Shown piece after piece: positions 9,781-17,185 of a stretch of 32,378 nt of DNA (positions are counted from its first letter, which is position 1; each line of letters opens with the position of its first letter). Source of the DNA: Pseudacidovorax intermedius (GTDB lineage: Bacteria; Pseudomonadota; Gammaproteobacteria; Burkholderiales; Burkholderiaceae_C); assembly GCF_001476815.1 (NCBI RefSeq), contig NZ_LDSL01000188.1, positions 1 to 32,378 of the forward strand. The letters run 5' to 3'. A model generated the notes under the pieces. It was given only the letters and a program-made list of their open reading frames with translations, was not told the origin of the DNA and did not search any database. A program made the position numbers and the translations under genes.

Positions 9781-10296
9781 TCAGGCCGCCACGCCCAGCC
9801 AGTCGCGCACCCGGGCGGCGGACTGGGCCAGCGGCGCCGTGGCCGGCACCGTCAGCACGCCCGGCTCGCCCACCGGCGACTCCAGCGTCTGGAACTGGCT
9901 GTCGACCAGGCTGGCCGGAAAGATGTGCACCGCCTCGCGGGCCTGCACGCGGGCCACCGCCTCGTCGCGGTCGATCTGCATGAAGACGAAGCGCAGGCCC
10001 GGCACGGCCGCGCGCAGGCGGTCGCGGTACACCTTCTTGAGGGCCGAGCAGGTCAGCACGGCGCCGCCCTGCCGCGCGGCCATTTCCTCGCCCAGGCGCG
10101 CCAGCCAGCCGGCGCGGTCCTCGTCGGTGAGCGGCGTGCCGCTGTGCATCTTGCGGATATTGGCCTCTGGGTGGAAATCGTCGCCCTCGATCAGCGGCAG
10201 GCCCAGCACGGCCGCCACGGCCTGCCCCAGGCTGGACTTGCCGCAGCCGGACACGCCCATCACCACCAGCCAGGCGGGATTGCTCGATGTCTCCAT
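9781..10296 (-). CDS. gntK: Gluconokinase
   Basis: A 171-residue P-loop kinase of the GntK family that phosphorylates D-gluconate to 6-phosphogluconate with ATP. The Walker A motif is GVSGCGKSS (residues 14-22), followed by the family segments EGDDFHPEANIRKMHSG, LTDEDRAGWL and TCSALKKVYRD, the last being very typical of GntK. Length is normal for the family. It is the first gene of the minus-strand gluconate block and is divergent from a LacI-family regulator. A palindromic operator-like site sits only 14 bases upstream of its start codon. Confidence 0.96.
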   Translation of the reverse strand: METSSNPAWLVVMGVSGCGKSSLGQAVAAVLGLPLIEGDDFHPEANIRKMHSGTPLTDEDRAGWLARLGEEMAARQGGAVLTCSALKKVYRDRLRAAVPGLRFVFMQIDRDEAVARVQAREAVHIFPASLVDSQFQTLESPVGEPGVLTVPATAPLAQSAARVRDWLGVAA

Positions 10297-10309
10297 GTGC
10301 TTTCCATTT

Positions 10310-10323
10310 GGACAGCGCTATCT
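10310..10323. promoter_or_regulatory. Candidate LacI-family operator O2 next to gntK
   Basis: GGACAGCGCTATCT is a degenerate copy of the perfect palindrome at 10404-10417, sharing the core AGCGCTAT. Two of the seven base pairs between the arms are broken. It lies 14 bases upstream of the gntK ATG, where a bound repressor would block the start of transcription or early elongation. The central CG step and the AGCGCT core are typical of LacI-family operators. Confidence 0.7.
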
Positions 10324-10334
10324 TTCGATGGCGC

Positions 10335-10358
10335 AAAAACGAGGCCGGGCGGCCTCGT
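10335..10358 (-). terminator. Intrinsic-terminator-like hairpin upstream of gntK
   Basis: Read on the minus strand, ACGAGGCC-GCCC-GGCCTCGT forms a perfect 8-bp stem with a 4-base loop, and is followed at once by TTTTT (10335-10339). That is the form of a Rho-independent terminator pointing towards gntK. It ends 12 bases before operator O2. It may stop antisense transcripts from the gntR side, or act as an attenuator if the gntK promoter lies further upstream. Confidence 0.55.
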
Positions 10359-10403
10359 GACTGTGCTTCTCGAATGGCGCAGGCCACGCCGGGTCCATTC
10401 GAT

Positions 10404-10417
10404 GGATAGCGCTATCC
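10404..10417. promoter_or_regulatory. Candidate LacI-family operator O1 upstream of gntR
   Basis: GGATAGCGCTATCC is a perfect 14-bp palindrome, 56 bases before the start codon of the LacI-type regulator. Its centre is 94 bp from that of the related site O2 next to gntK. The pair could allow repression of both divergent genes, possibly by looping. CATACT at 10423-10428 is a possible -10 box for gntR, so O1 would lie within the promoter and give autoregulation; the matching -35 is poor. Confidence 0.75.
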
Positions 10418-10473
10418 TAAAGCATACTCAGCCACGCCTCCACCTAGGGTTTACACCCACCGCACCCCGATCG

Positions 10474-11502
10474 ATGGACGACAAGCCTTTACGAAGCGGC
10501 CGCCGCAGCACCGGTCGCGTGACCCTGCAGGACGTCGCGCGCGCCGCCGGCGTGAGCCCCATCACCGTCTCGCGCGCCCTGCGCGGCGAGCGCGCCGTGG
10601 CGCCGGAGCTGGTGGCCCGCGCCCGCGCCGCCGCCGAGTCGCTGGGCTACGTGCCCGACCCGGCCGCCCGCGCCCTGGCCTCGCAGCGCAGCACGCACGT
10701 GGCCGTGCTCATTCCGCTGCTGACCAACACGCTGTTCGTCGATCTGCTGGAGGCCGTGCAGCGCACCCTGCGCGCCAGCGGCTTCCAGACGCTGATCGGC
10801 GTGACCCACTACGACCCGCGCGAAGAGGAGCAGCTGCTGCGGGAGCAGCTGATGCACCGCCCGGCCGGCCTCATCGTCACCGGCTTCGAGCGCAGCGAGG
10901 AGACGCGGGCCCTGATCCAGGCCAGCCGCGTGCCCTGCGTGCACGTCATGGAGACCAGCCGCGCACCCGGCGTGCACTGCGTCGGCTTCTCGCAGCAGGA
11001 CGCCGGCGAAGCGCTGACCGCGCATCTGCTCGCCCGCGGCGCCCGCCGCATCGCCTATGCCGCCGCCCAGCTCGATGCCCGCGTGATGCAGCGTGCCGAG
11101 GGCTACCGCCGCGCGCTGCAGGCCGCCGGCTGCTACGACCCGGCGCTCGAATTCCTGCGGCCCGAGCCCTCGTCCTTCGCCCTGGGCGCGCAGATGTTCG
11201 GCCGCATCGTGGCCGAGGCCCGGCCCGACGCCATTTTCTTCTGCAACGACGACCTGGCGCAGGGCGCCCTGATGGCCGCGCCGCGGCTGGGCATTTCAGT
11301 GCCCGGCGACGTGCGCGTCGCCGGCTTCAACGACCTGCCCGGCAGCGAGCAGCTGATGCCCAACCTGACCAGCGTGCGCACGCCCCGGCGCGAGATCGGT
11401 CAGGCGGCGGCGACCATGCTGCTGGACCTGATGCGTGGCAAGCCCGTGGCGCAGCACTGCGTCGAGCTGGCGTGGGAGGTGGTGGTGCGGGAAAGCGCCT
11501 GA
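10474..11502 (+). CDS. gntR: LacI-family transcriptional regulator of gluconate genes
   Basis: A 342-residue repressor of the LacI/GalR family. The N-terminal helix-turn-helix and hinge begin at VTLQDVARAAGVSPITVSRA (about residues 16-35), followed by a periplasmic-binding-protein-like effector domain; FFCNDDLAQGAL and RVAGFNDLPGSEQLMP are standard family segments. The ATG at 10474 is chosen because the open frame upstream would run through the palindromic operator at 10404. Divergent placement to gluconokinase and the two shared operator-like sites make a GntR role, with gluconate or 6-phosphogluconate as inducer, the best guess. It is unrelated to the GntR/FadR winged-helix family despite the shared name. 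Confidence 0.9.
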   Translation: MDDKPLRSGRRSTGRVTLQDVARAAGVSPITVSRALRGERAVAPELVARARAAAESLGYVPDPAARALASQRSTHVAVLIPLLTNTLFVDLLEAVQRTLRASGFQTLIGVTHYDPREEEQLLREQLMHRPAGLIVTGFERSEETRALIQASRVPCVHVMETSRAPGVHCVGFSQQDAGEALTAHLLARGARRIAYAAAQLDARVMQRAEGYRRALQAAGCYDPALEFLRPEPSSFALGAQMFGRIVAEARPDAIFFCNDDLAQGALMAAPRLGISVPGDVRVAGFNDLPGSEQLMPNLTSVRTPRREIGQAAATMLLDLMRGKPVAQHCVELAWEVVVRESA

Positions 11503-11577
11503 GCACGGCGCGCTCCCGGGGAACATTCGACCGCCGCCCGCACCTCACCTTCTCTGTCCCTCCACATCGCTACACCC

Positions 11578-11985
11578 ATGGCCGCCGGCACCCTCTTCAC
11601 CGTTCTCGCCAACATCCCCTGGGGCCAGGTCGTCGAGAACGCGCCCAAGGTCGCGGAGGGCGCGGCCAAGCTGTGGAGCTCCGTGACGCGGCGCCGCCAG
11701 AGCGCCGAGCAGGCCGAGGCCAGCGAGACGACGACACCGCCCGGCCGCCCGCTGACCGAGGCGGAACAGCTGAGGCAGCAGGTCCAGCGGCTGGAAGCCT
11801 CGGTGCGCGACATCGAGGCGCAGATGCAGGCCTCGACCGAACTCATCAAATCCCTGGCCGAGCAGAACACCCAGCTCGTCGCGGGCATCGAGCTGAACCG
11901 CCAGCGGCTGCAGCGGATGAAGCGGGCGATGGCTGCCCTCACCGCGGTGCTGGCCGCAACGCTGCTCTTCCTCTTCACGCGCTGA
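11578..11985 (+). CDS. Small tail-anchored coiled-coil protein of unknown function
   Basis: This 135-residue protein has no enzyme motif that I recognise. Residues 1-36 are a mildly amphipathic segment (IPWGQVVENAPKVAEGAAKL). Residues 37-58 are polar and Thr/Pro-rich. Residues 60-112 form a long charged helix with heptad-like leucines (AEQLRQQVQRLEASVRDIEA), probably a coiled coil. Residues 116-133 are a hydrophobic segment ending LFLFTR at the extreme C-terminus, so it should be a tail-anchored inner-membrane protein with the bulk in the cytoplasm. It is 75 bases downstream of gntR on the same strand. Composition is like its neighbours. It may be a scaffold or partner protein, but nothing in the sequence decides this. 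Confidence 0.75.
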   Translation: MAAGTLFTVLANIPWGQVVENAPKVAEGAAKLWSSVTRRRQSAEQAEASETTTPPGRPLTEAEQLRQQVQRLEASVRDIEAQMQASTELIKSLAEQNTQLVAGIELNRQRLQRMKRAMAALTAVLAATLLFLFTR

Positions 11986-12024
11986 CGCCGACGCTGCCGA
12001 CGCGCGCGGCGCAACGACGCGCAC

Positions 12025-12048
12025 AAAAAAGCCCGGCCAGGCCGGGCT
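12025..12048 (-). terminator. Rho-independent terminator of the OmpA-domain gene
   Basis: In the minus direction AGCCCGG-CCTGG-CCGGGCT forms a strong 7-bp GC stem (up to 9 bp with a minimal loop) and is followed by TTTTTT (12025-12030). It lies 23 bases after the stop of the minus-strand OmpA-domain gene at 12072, the right place and orientation for its terminator. There is no T-run on the plus side, so it would be only a partial stop for the convergent coiled-coil gene. Confidence 0.8.
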
Positions 12049-12071
12049 CGTCGATGGCGAAGCGCTGCCGC

Positions 12072-12626
12072 TCAGTCGACCAGCTTCACTTCCACGCGGC
12101 GCGCAGCGGCGTTGTCGCCCTGGCCGCCGACGGCGACGGCCGGCTTTTCGAGCGTGACGCGGTCCTGCGGCACGCCCAGGCCCACCAGCACGTCGCGCAC
12201 GGTGATGGCGCGCTGCTTGGCCAGTTCCTCGTTCTTGGCCGGGTCGCCCGTCGTGTCGTGGTAGCCCGAGACGACCGCCTTGCGGCCGTTCTGCACGCCC
12301 TGCAGCACCAGGGCCAGGGCCTCGGCAGCGCCGGGCGCGATGTCCGCGCTGCCGGTGGCGAAGTAGAACTTCACCACGCCGCCTTCCACGCGCACGCTGG
12401 CGCCTTCGGGCACCACGGCCACCACCGTCTCGGTGATGACGGCCACGCCCGTGGCCGGGGCGGCGGGCGCGGTGCTGGCGGTGCCGGCCGCGTCGGCATC
12501 GTTGCCGGGCAGGCCGTAGTGGTAGACGGCGGCGCCGATCGTGGTGGCGACGATCAGGGCGATGAGCACGAACACCAGGCCAAGGGCAAAGCGTTGCTGG
12601 GAGTCGTCGTCGGTGGCGGTGGACAT
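12072..12626 (-). CDS. Membrane-anchored OmpA-family protein
   Basis: A 184-residue protein with one membrane span near the N-terminus (ALGLVFVLIALIVATTIGAA, about residues 14-33), an Ala/Thr/Pro-rich linker, then a C-terminal OmpA-like peptidoglycan-binding domain starting near KFYFATGSADI. The domain contains HDTTGDPAKNEELAKQRA and ends RRVEVKLVD, matching the fold's usual pattern. It is therefore probably held in the inner membrane with its domain in the periplasm. The ATG at 12626 is preferred, with GAGAG upstream; an in-frame ATG at 12662 would add 12 residues and cannot be excluded. It is convergent with the coiled-coil gene and divergent from chaC. Confidence 0.85.
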   Translation of the reverse strand: MSTATDDDSQQRFALGLVFVLIALIVATTIGAAVYHYGLPGNDADAAGTASTAPAAPATGVAVITETVVAVVPEGASVRVEGGVVKFYFATGSADIAPGAAEALALVLQGVQNGRKAVVSGYHDTTGDPAKNEELAKQRAITVRDVLVGLGVPQDRVTLEKPAVAVGGQGDNAAARRVEVKLVD

Positions 12627-12680
12627 GAGGCTGCGTCTCTCGGGATGTTGAAGGGTGGCCATGGGAATGCCTTGGCAATA

Positions 12681-13436
12681 ATGGGCCGCGTGAAGCCCGT
12701 TTCAGAAGCCGAAATTCTAGGTGCCACACCCCTGCCGCCCCTTGTCGGCGCATTGCCACCGGCCGTGCGCGACCCCGGCCCGTTGCTCGAACGCACCATT
12801 GCCGAATGGGGCGGGCAGGACGACCTGTGGCTCTTCGGCTACGGCTCGCTGATCTGGAACCCCGGCTTCGACCACAGCGAGGCCCGGCCCGCGCAGGTTG
12901 CCGGCTGGCACCGGGCGCTGAAGATGTGGAGCCGCGTCAACCGCGGCAGCATCGACAAGCCCGGGCTGGTGTTCGGCCTGCTCAGCGGCGGCAGCTGCCG
13001 CGGCATGGTGTTCCGCATCCCGCAGGCCATCGCGCTGGAGACGCTGGGCCGCCTGTGGCTGCGCGAGATGCCCACCGGCGTGTACGACCCGCGCTGGCTG
13101 CAGTGCCGCACCGCCCAGGGGCCGGTGCGGGCCCTGGCCTTCACGCTGTCACGCAAATCGCCAAACTTCACCGGCACCCTCAGCGAGGAACGCTACCGCG
13201 AGATCTTCGCCACCGCCGTGGGCCGCTACGGCAGCTCGCTGGACTATGCGCGGCAGACGCTCGAGGCACTGCAGCGCCACGGCATCCGCGACTCGGCCCT
13301 CGCACGCCTGCTGCGGCTGGCCGCCCGGGCGCCGGGGCAACTGGCGACCTCGGCCGACAGCCAGGCGCACGCGGCATCGCTACACCTGAGCCGGTCCGAT
13401 TCCAACCCTTCCCCATCCCAAGGAAACACGCCATGA
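12681..13436 (+). CDS. chaC: ChaC-family gamma-glutamylcyclotransferase
   Basis: A 251-residue protein of the ChaC family, which splits glutathione into 5-oxoproline and Cys-Gly in the cytoplasm. The substrate-binding motif FGYGSLIWNP is near residue 53, followed by AGWHRALKMWSRVNRGS, and the family glutamate lies in WLREMPTGVY. The start may be the ATG at 12681 or an in-frame GTG at 12690. The last 20 or so residues (HLSRSDSNPSPS) are low-complexity and look like a non-conserved tail. Its stop overlaps the sodC start in ATGA, so the two are translationally coupled. Glutathione turnover next to a superoxide dismutase suggests a redox-stress pair. Confidence 0.93.
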   Translation: MGRVKPVSEAEILGATPLPPLVGALPPAVRDPGPLLERTIAEWGGQDDLWLFGYGSLIWNPGFDHSEARPAQVAGWHRALKMWSRVNRGSIDKPGLVFGLLSGGSCRGMVFRIPQAIALETLGRLWLREMPTGVYDPRWLQCRTAQGPVRALAFTLSRKSPNFTGTLSEERYREIFATAVGRYGSSLDYARQTLEALQRHGIRDSALARLLRLAARAPGQLATSADSQAHAASLHLSRSDSNPSPSQGNTP

Positions 13437-13990
13437 ACCTCCGCCCCGCCCTGCCCTCCTCCCGCCTGCTGGCCGCCTTTGCCCTTGCCGGCTCCAGCCT
13501 GCTGCTCGCGGCCTGCGCCGGCATGGGCATGGGCGCCTCGCGCGCCACCGCCACCCTGGCGCCCACCGGCGCGATCACGCCCAACCCGACCATGGGCCAG
13601 GTCACGCTGACGGCGCTGGACCACGGCGTGCGCGTGGCCGGCGAGGTGCGCGGCCTGCCGCCCGGCTCGGAGCACGGCTTCCACATCCACGAGAAGGGCT
13701 CCTGCGCCGACAACGGCAATGCCTCGGGTGGCCACTTCAACCCGACCGGCGTCACGCACGGCAAATTCGGCGCGCCCGGCAGCCATGCTGGCGAGCTGCC
13801 CAGCCTGGTGGCCGATGCCAATGGCGTGGCCCGCTTCAGCGTGGACGTGCACAGCATCTCGCTGACCGACGGTGCGGCCAACAACGTGGTGGGCCGTGCG
13901 ATCGTGGTGCACCGCGACCGCGACGACTACACCAGTCAGCCGGCCGGCAATTCCGGCCCGCGCATCGCCTGCGGCGTGATCACGCGCTGA
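13433..13990 (+). CDS. sodC: Lipoprotein Cu/Zn superoxide dismutase
   Basis: A 185-residue periplasmic superoxide dismutase that converts superoxide to oxygen and hydrogen peroxide. The signal peptide ends in a lipobox (LLLAAC, Cys28), so the protein should be lipid-anchored. Copper and zinc ligands are visible in GFHIHEKGSC, ASGGHFNPTGVTHG and HAGELPSLVAD, and the C-terminal region VVHRDRDDYTSQPAG...IACGVI carries the family histidine and second disulfide cysteine. The ATG overlaps the chaC stop by 4 bases and has AAGGA upstream. It ends 11 bases before the convergent PLP-enzyme gene. Confidence 0.95.
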   Translation: MNLRPALPSSRLLAAFALAGSSLLLAACAGMGMGASRATATLAPTGAITPNPTMGQVTLTALDHGVRVAGEVRGLPPGSEHGFHIHEKGSCADNGNASGGHFNPTGVTHGKFGAPGSHAGELPSLVADANGVARFSVDVHSISLTDGAANNVVGRAIVVHRDRDDYTSQPAGNSGPRIACGVITR

Positions 13991-14001
13991 GCCGCCAGGG
14001 C

Positions 14002-15294
14002 TCAGAACGCGGTGGTGATGGCGTCGACCACGTTGTAGGCCTCGTCCACCACCGGCATCCAGCGCCACTTGTCGAAGGTGGTGCAGGGATGAGAAATACC
14101 GAGCCCGACGCGCTCGCCCACCACAGGGGCGAGCGCGTCGTCGCTGTCGTCCCAGTGCAGGTAGGCATGCTGGTCGTTGAGTGCGGTAATTTTCCAGCTC
14201 CAAGGTACGCCCGTCGGGGCCTGCGCGCCGCGGACGGCACGCGCGAAGGGGATGGGCATCGTGATGTCGAAGGAGACGTCGCGCCGCCCGGCGGTAAGGA
14301 TCGCGAGCCGCGGCTCGGGGCACGATTGAACAGCGGCCCAGACCTCCATGGCGGGGCGCAGCCCATCTTCGGCGCAGTCGCAGCCGATGCGCGCATTCAC
14401 CTGACCCATCATGCGCGTGTAAAAGCCGTGGTCGTGGGTCACGTAGCAGCCCGAGCGAAGCAGGCCGCGGACCGGCCGCCCGAGCGCCGGCCGTAGGCGA
14501 CCGGCCACCAGGTCGAAGACGGCCGAGCCGCCGGCAGAGCACAGCACCTCGTCGGTGTCGAACAGGTCCTCATCGCCGCACAGGCGGGCGACCGCCTGCA
14601 CGCGGTCCATCAGGGCCGTGGCCAGCGCCGAATCGGCGGCCGAATCGCCCGTGGCCCAAAGGCCTTCGTAGCATTCGATGCCCACCAGCCGCACGGCCGC
14701 GCTCGCGCCAAGGGCGCGCGCCAAGGCAATGGCTTCTTCCTCCGTGCGGCAGCCGGTGCGGCCGCCGTCCAGGCCGATTTCCAGCATCACCTCGAAAGGC
14801 CGCGTGTGGGGCCGGCCCGCGGCCCAGACCTCGATCAGCGCCAGTTGCGCGGACGAATCGACGAGGAAGACCACGCGCAGCCCGTCGTGCGCGGCAAGCA
14901 TCTGCTGAATGCCGGCCAGGTCCTCGTCCTGCATCACCTGGTTGGCGATGAGGCAGCGGCGCACGCCGGCCGCCACGCCGATGGTCAGTTGGGCCACGTT
15001 GGCGAAGGTGATGCCCCAGGCGCCGGCATCGATCTGCCGCGCGAAGAGTTGCGGCGACATGGTGGTCTTGCCATGCGGCGCCAAGTCGATGCCCTGGCTC
15101 TGCACGTAGCGCTGCATCCAGGCCAGGTTGTGCGCCAGCGCCTCGCGACGGATCACGGCCAGGGGCAGCGGCAGGTCGCCCGCCAGCACGTTCCAGCCGG
15201 CGGCGCCGACGGCGCTGCGGGCGCGGGGCGCCTGGGTGCGGGGATAGCCCTTGAAGGAGGCATCGAGGAGGGGATCGAGCAGGTCGGCGGTCAT
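14002..15294 (-). CDS. D-serine dehydratase-like / D-threonine aldolase-family PLP enzyme (amino acid deaminase)
   Basis: A 430-residue fold-type III PLP enzyme with an alanine-racemase-like barrel. The PLP lysine is Lys76 in APHGKTTMSPQ. Near the C-terminus GISHPCTTFDKW gives His402 and Cys404, an HxC pair like the zinc ligands of eukaryotic-type D-serine dehydratase; D-threonine aldolases usually have HxD there. This favours D-serine or D-threonine deamination to a 2-keto acid and ammonia, as opposed to aldol cleavage. The ATG at 15294 is used; an alternative at 15315 adds 7 residues, and neither has a good ribosome-binding site. It is divergent from dgoK. Confidence 0.85.
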   Translation of the reverse strand: MTADLLDPLLDASFKGYPRTQAPRARSAVGAAGWNVLAGDLPLPLAVIRREALAHNLAWMQRYVQSQGIDLAPHGKTTMSPQLFARQIDAGAWGITFANVAQLTIGVAAGVRRCLIANQVMQDEDLAGIQQMLAAHDGLRVVFLVDSSAQLALIEVWAAGRPHTRPFEVMLEIGLDGGRTGCRTEEEAIALARALGASAAVRLVGIECYEGLWATGDSAADSALATALMDRVQAVARLCGDEDLFDTDEVLCSAGGSAVFDLVAGRLRPALGRPVRGLLRSGCYVTHDHGFYTRMMGQVNARIGCDCAEDGLRPAMEVWAAVQSCPEPRLAILTAGRRDVSFDITMPIPFARAVRGAQAPTGVPWSWKITALNDQHAYLHWDDSDDALAPVVGERVGLGISHPCTTFDKWRWMPVVDEAYNVVDAITTAF

Positions 15295-15570
15295 GATGGA
15301 AAAAGAGACGCGCATCGCGCGCCGCGGCGGGGATGCCGGCGCGCGCGGATGCGACAGCCCTATATTCTTGCCGGCCCCGCATGGCGACGGCTGACCGGCC
15401 GCCGGGCAAGGGTGCAGGGACCTAAGGACATGCGAGACTGCACGGCCACGGCCGGGGCGAGTCCTCGTCGCGGGAGTAGCCGACGTGGCTGTGTCGTCCC
15501 GGGCCAGCGCGCCGGCTTCGTGCCCCACTGCGGATGCGCCGGGCCCTGGCCGCCTGAAAGGAATGTCTTC

Positions 15571-16464
15571 ATGAGCTTCGTCGCCCTCGACTGGGGCACC
15601 ACCGCGCTGCGCGGCGCGCTGATCGCCGAGGACGGCCGCGTGCTGGACGAGCGCAGCGCCCCGCGCGGCATCCTGCACCTGGACGGCGCCAGCTTCGACG
15701 AGGTGTTCGAGGCCTTCACCCAGGACTGGATGGCGGTGCCCGGCAGCCGCTGCCTGATCGCCGGCATGGCCGGCAGCCGCCAGGGCTGGGTGGAGGCGCC
15801 CTACTGCGCCTGCCCCTGCGGCGCCGACGACATCGCGCGGCAGGTGGTGCCGGTGCAGCCCGGGCGCATCGACATGGTGCCTGGCCTGGTGGACCACCAG
15901 AGCGGCGTGCCCGACGTGATGCGCGGCGAGGAGACGCAGATCCTGGGCGCCATGCGCCTCACCGGGCTGCGCGATGGCCTCTTCGTGCTGCCCGGCACGC
16001 ACAACAAGTGGGCCCGCGTGGCCGATGGCCGGGTGACGGGCTTTCGCACCTTCATGACGGGCGAGTTCTATGCCCTGCTGTCACAGCATTCGATCCTGTC
16101 GCGCACGCTGCAGGCCGATGCGCCGCTGCACGAGGCCGCCTTCCTCGACGGCGTGGGCCGCGCACGGCAGGCCGATTCGCCGGGGCTGCTGCACCTGGCC
16201 TTCGGTATGCGGGCGCTGTCGCTCTTCGACCGGCTGAGCCCGGCCGCCGCGGCCAGCTACCTGTCGGGCCTTCTCATCGGCGAGGAACTGCGGGCCCAGG
16301 CGCTCGAGGCCGGCACGCCGGTGGTGCTGGTGGGCAGCGCGGCGCTGACTGAGCGCTATGCGCTGGCGCTGGACAGCGTCGGCGTGCCGGCGCAATTGCT
16401 GGATGCGCAGGCCACCTGGGCGGGGGCATACGCCATCTGGCGTGCGCGGCAGGCCGCCGGCTGA
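15571..16464 (+). CDS. dgoK: 2-dehydro-3-deoxygalactonokinase
   Basis: A 297-residue sugar-acid kinase of the DgoK family (ASKHA fold), which phosphorylates 2-keto-3-deoxygalactonate with ATP. The phosphate-1 motif is ALDWGTTALRGAL at residues 5-17; other family segments are GMAGSRQGWVEAPY, VMRGEETQILGA, LPGTHNKWARV and TGEFYALLSQHSIL. A GAAAGGA ribosome-binding site lies before the ATG. The 276 bases upstream, shared with the divergent PLP-enzyme gene, show no other gene; they contain one AT-rich island (TATATT, 15361-15366) in otherwise GC-rich DNA. The aldolase gene follows 38 bases downstream. Confidence 0.95.
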   Translation: MSFVALDWGTTALRGALIAEDGRVLDERSAPRGILHLDGASFDEVFEAFTQDWMAVPGSRCLIAGMAGSRQGWVEAPYCACPCGADDIARQVVPVQPGRIDMVPGLVDHQSGVPDVMRGEETQILGAMRLTGLRDGLFVLPGTHNKWARVADGRVTGFRTFMTGEFYALLSQHSILSRTLQADAPLHEAAFLDGVGRARQADSPGLLHLAFGMRALSLFDRLSPAAAASYLSGLLIGEELRAQALEAGTPVVLVGSAALTERYALALDSVGVPAQLLDAQATWAGAYAIWRARQAAG

Positions 16465-16502
16465 GCACACCGATCTCCCTCTTGCTTTTCGACGTCCATC
16501 CC

Positions 16503-17141
16503 ATGACCGACCTGCTTCCCGCCTTCCAGCGCGCGCTGGCCCAACTGCCCCTCGTCGCCATCCTGCGCGGCCTCACGCCGGCCGAGGCGCCCGCCATCGG
16601 CCAGGCCCTGGTCGCCTCGGACTTCGGCCTGCTGGAGGTGCCGCTCAATTCGCCCGAGCCGCTGGAGAGCATCCACCTGCTGCGCGACCAGTGCCCCGGC
16701 GCACTGGTGGGCGCCGGCACGGTGCTGACGCCGCAGCAGGTGCGTGAGGTGCATGCGGCCGGCGGCCAGCTCATCGTGTCGCCCTGCTTCGATGCCGCCG
16801 TGGTGCGCGAGACCGTGGCGCTCGGCATGGTCGCCCTGCCCGGCGTGCTCACGCCCACCGAGGCCTTCGGCGCGCTGGCGGCGGGCGCGCATGCGCTCAA
16901 GCTCTTCCCGGCCGAGATGGCCTCGCCGGCGGCGGTGAAGGCGCTGAAGGCGGTGCTGCCGCGCGGCACGCCGCTGCTGCCGGTGGGCGGCATCACGCCC
17001 GAGGGCATGCCGGCCTGGCATGCAGCCGGCGCCGATGGCTTCGGCATCGGCTCGGCGCTCTACAAGTCCGGCAAGGCGGCCGAGGCGGTGGAAACAACGG
17101 CGCGCGAATTCGTGGCTGCCTGGCGTCGCCTCGCCGGTTGA
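16503..17141 (+). CDS. dgoA: 2-dehydro-3-deoxy-6-phosphogalactonate (KDPGal) aldolase
   Basis: A 212-residue class I aldolase that splits KDPGal into pyruvate and glyceraldehyde-3-phosphate. Catalytic Glu45 lies in LLEVPLNSP, where PLNSP is the signature of KDPGal aldolases in place of the TLRTP of KDPG aldolase, and the Schiff-base lysine is Lys133 in LKLFPAEM. It follows dgoK directly, so the two give the last steps of the De Ley-Doudoroff pathway. The ATG at 16503 is preferred to an in-frame TTG at 16482. Galactonate dehydratase and a galactonate permease are not in this cluster. Confidence 0.95.
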   Translation: MTDLLPAFQRALAQLPLVAILRGLTPAEAPAIGQALVASDFGLLEVPLNSPEPLESIHLLRDQCPGALVGAGTVLTPQQVREVHAAGGQLIVSPCFDAAVVRETVALGMVALPGVLTPTEAFGALAAGAHALKLFPAEMASPAAVKALKAVLPRGTPLLPVGGITPEGMPAWHAAGADGFGIGSALYKSGKAAEAVETTAREFVAAWRRLAG

Positions 17142-17185
17142 GCGCGCCGCGCGCTTGAACGCGCAGGCCGTCGCGGCGCAGCGGC

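Noticed and set aside
9625-10473. Possible N-terminal extension of the LacI-type regulator
   Set aside because: It would be antisense to gntK and would cross the operator palindrome; the family N-terminus fits the ATG at 10474.
11472-12680. Possible N-terminal fusion of about 400 residues to ChaC
   Set aside because: The upstream part runs in the wrong frame through the coiled-coil gene and antisense to the OmpA-domain gene; ChaC proteins start near residue 1 of the ATG at 12681.
15295-15570. Possible riboswitch or small gene in the dgoK leader
   Set aside because: Apart from one AT-rich island no ribosome-binding site, ORF with normal bias, or known riboswitch pattern was seen.
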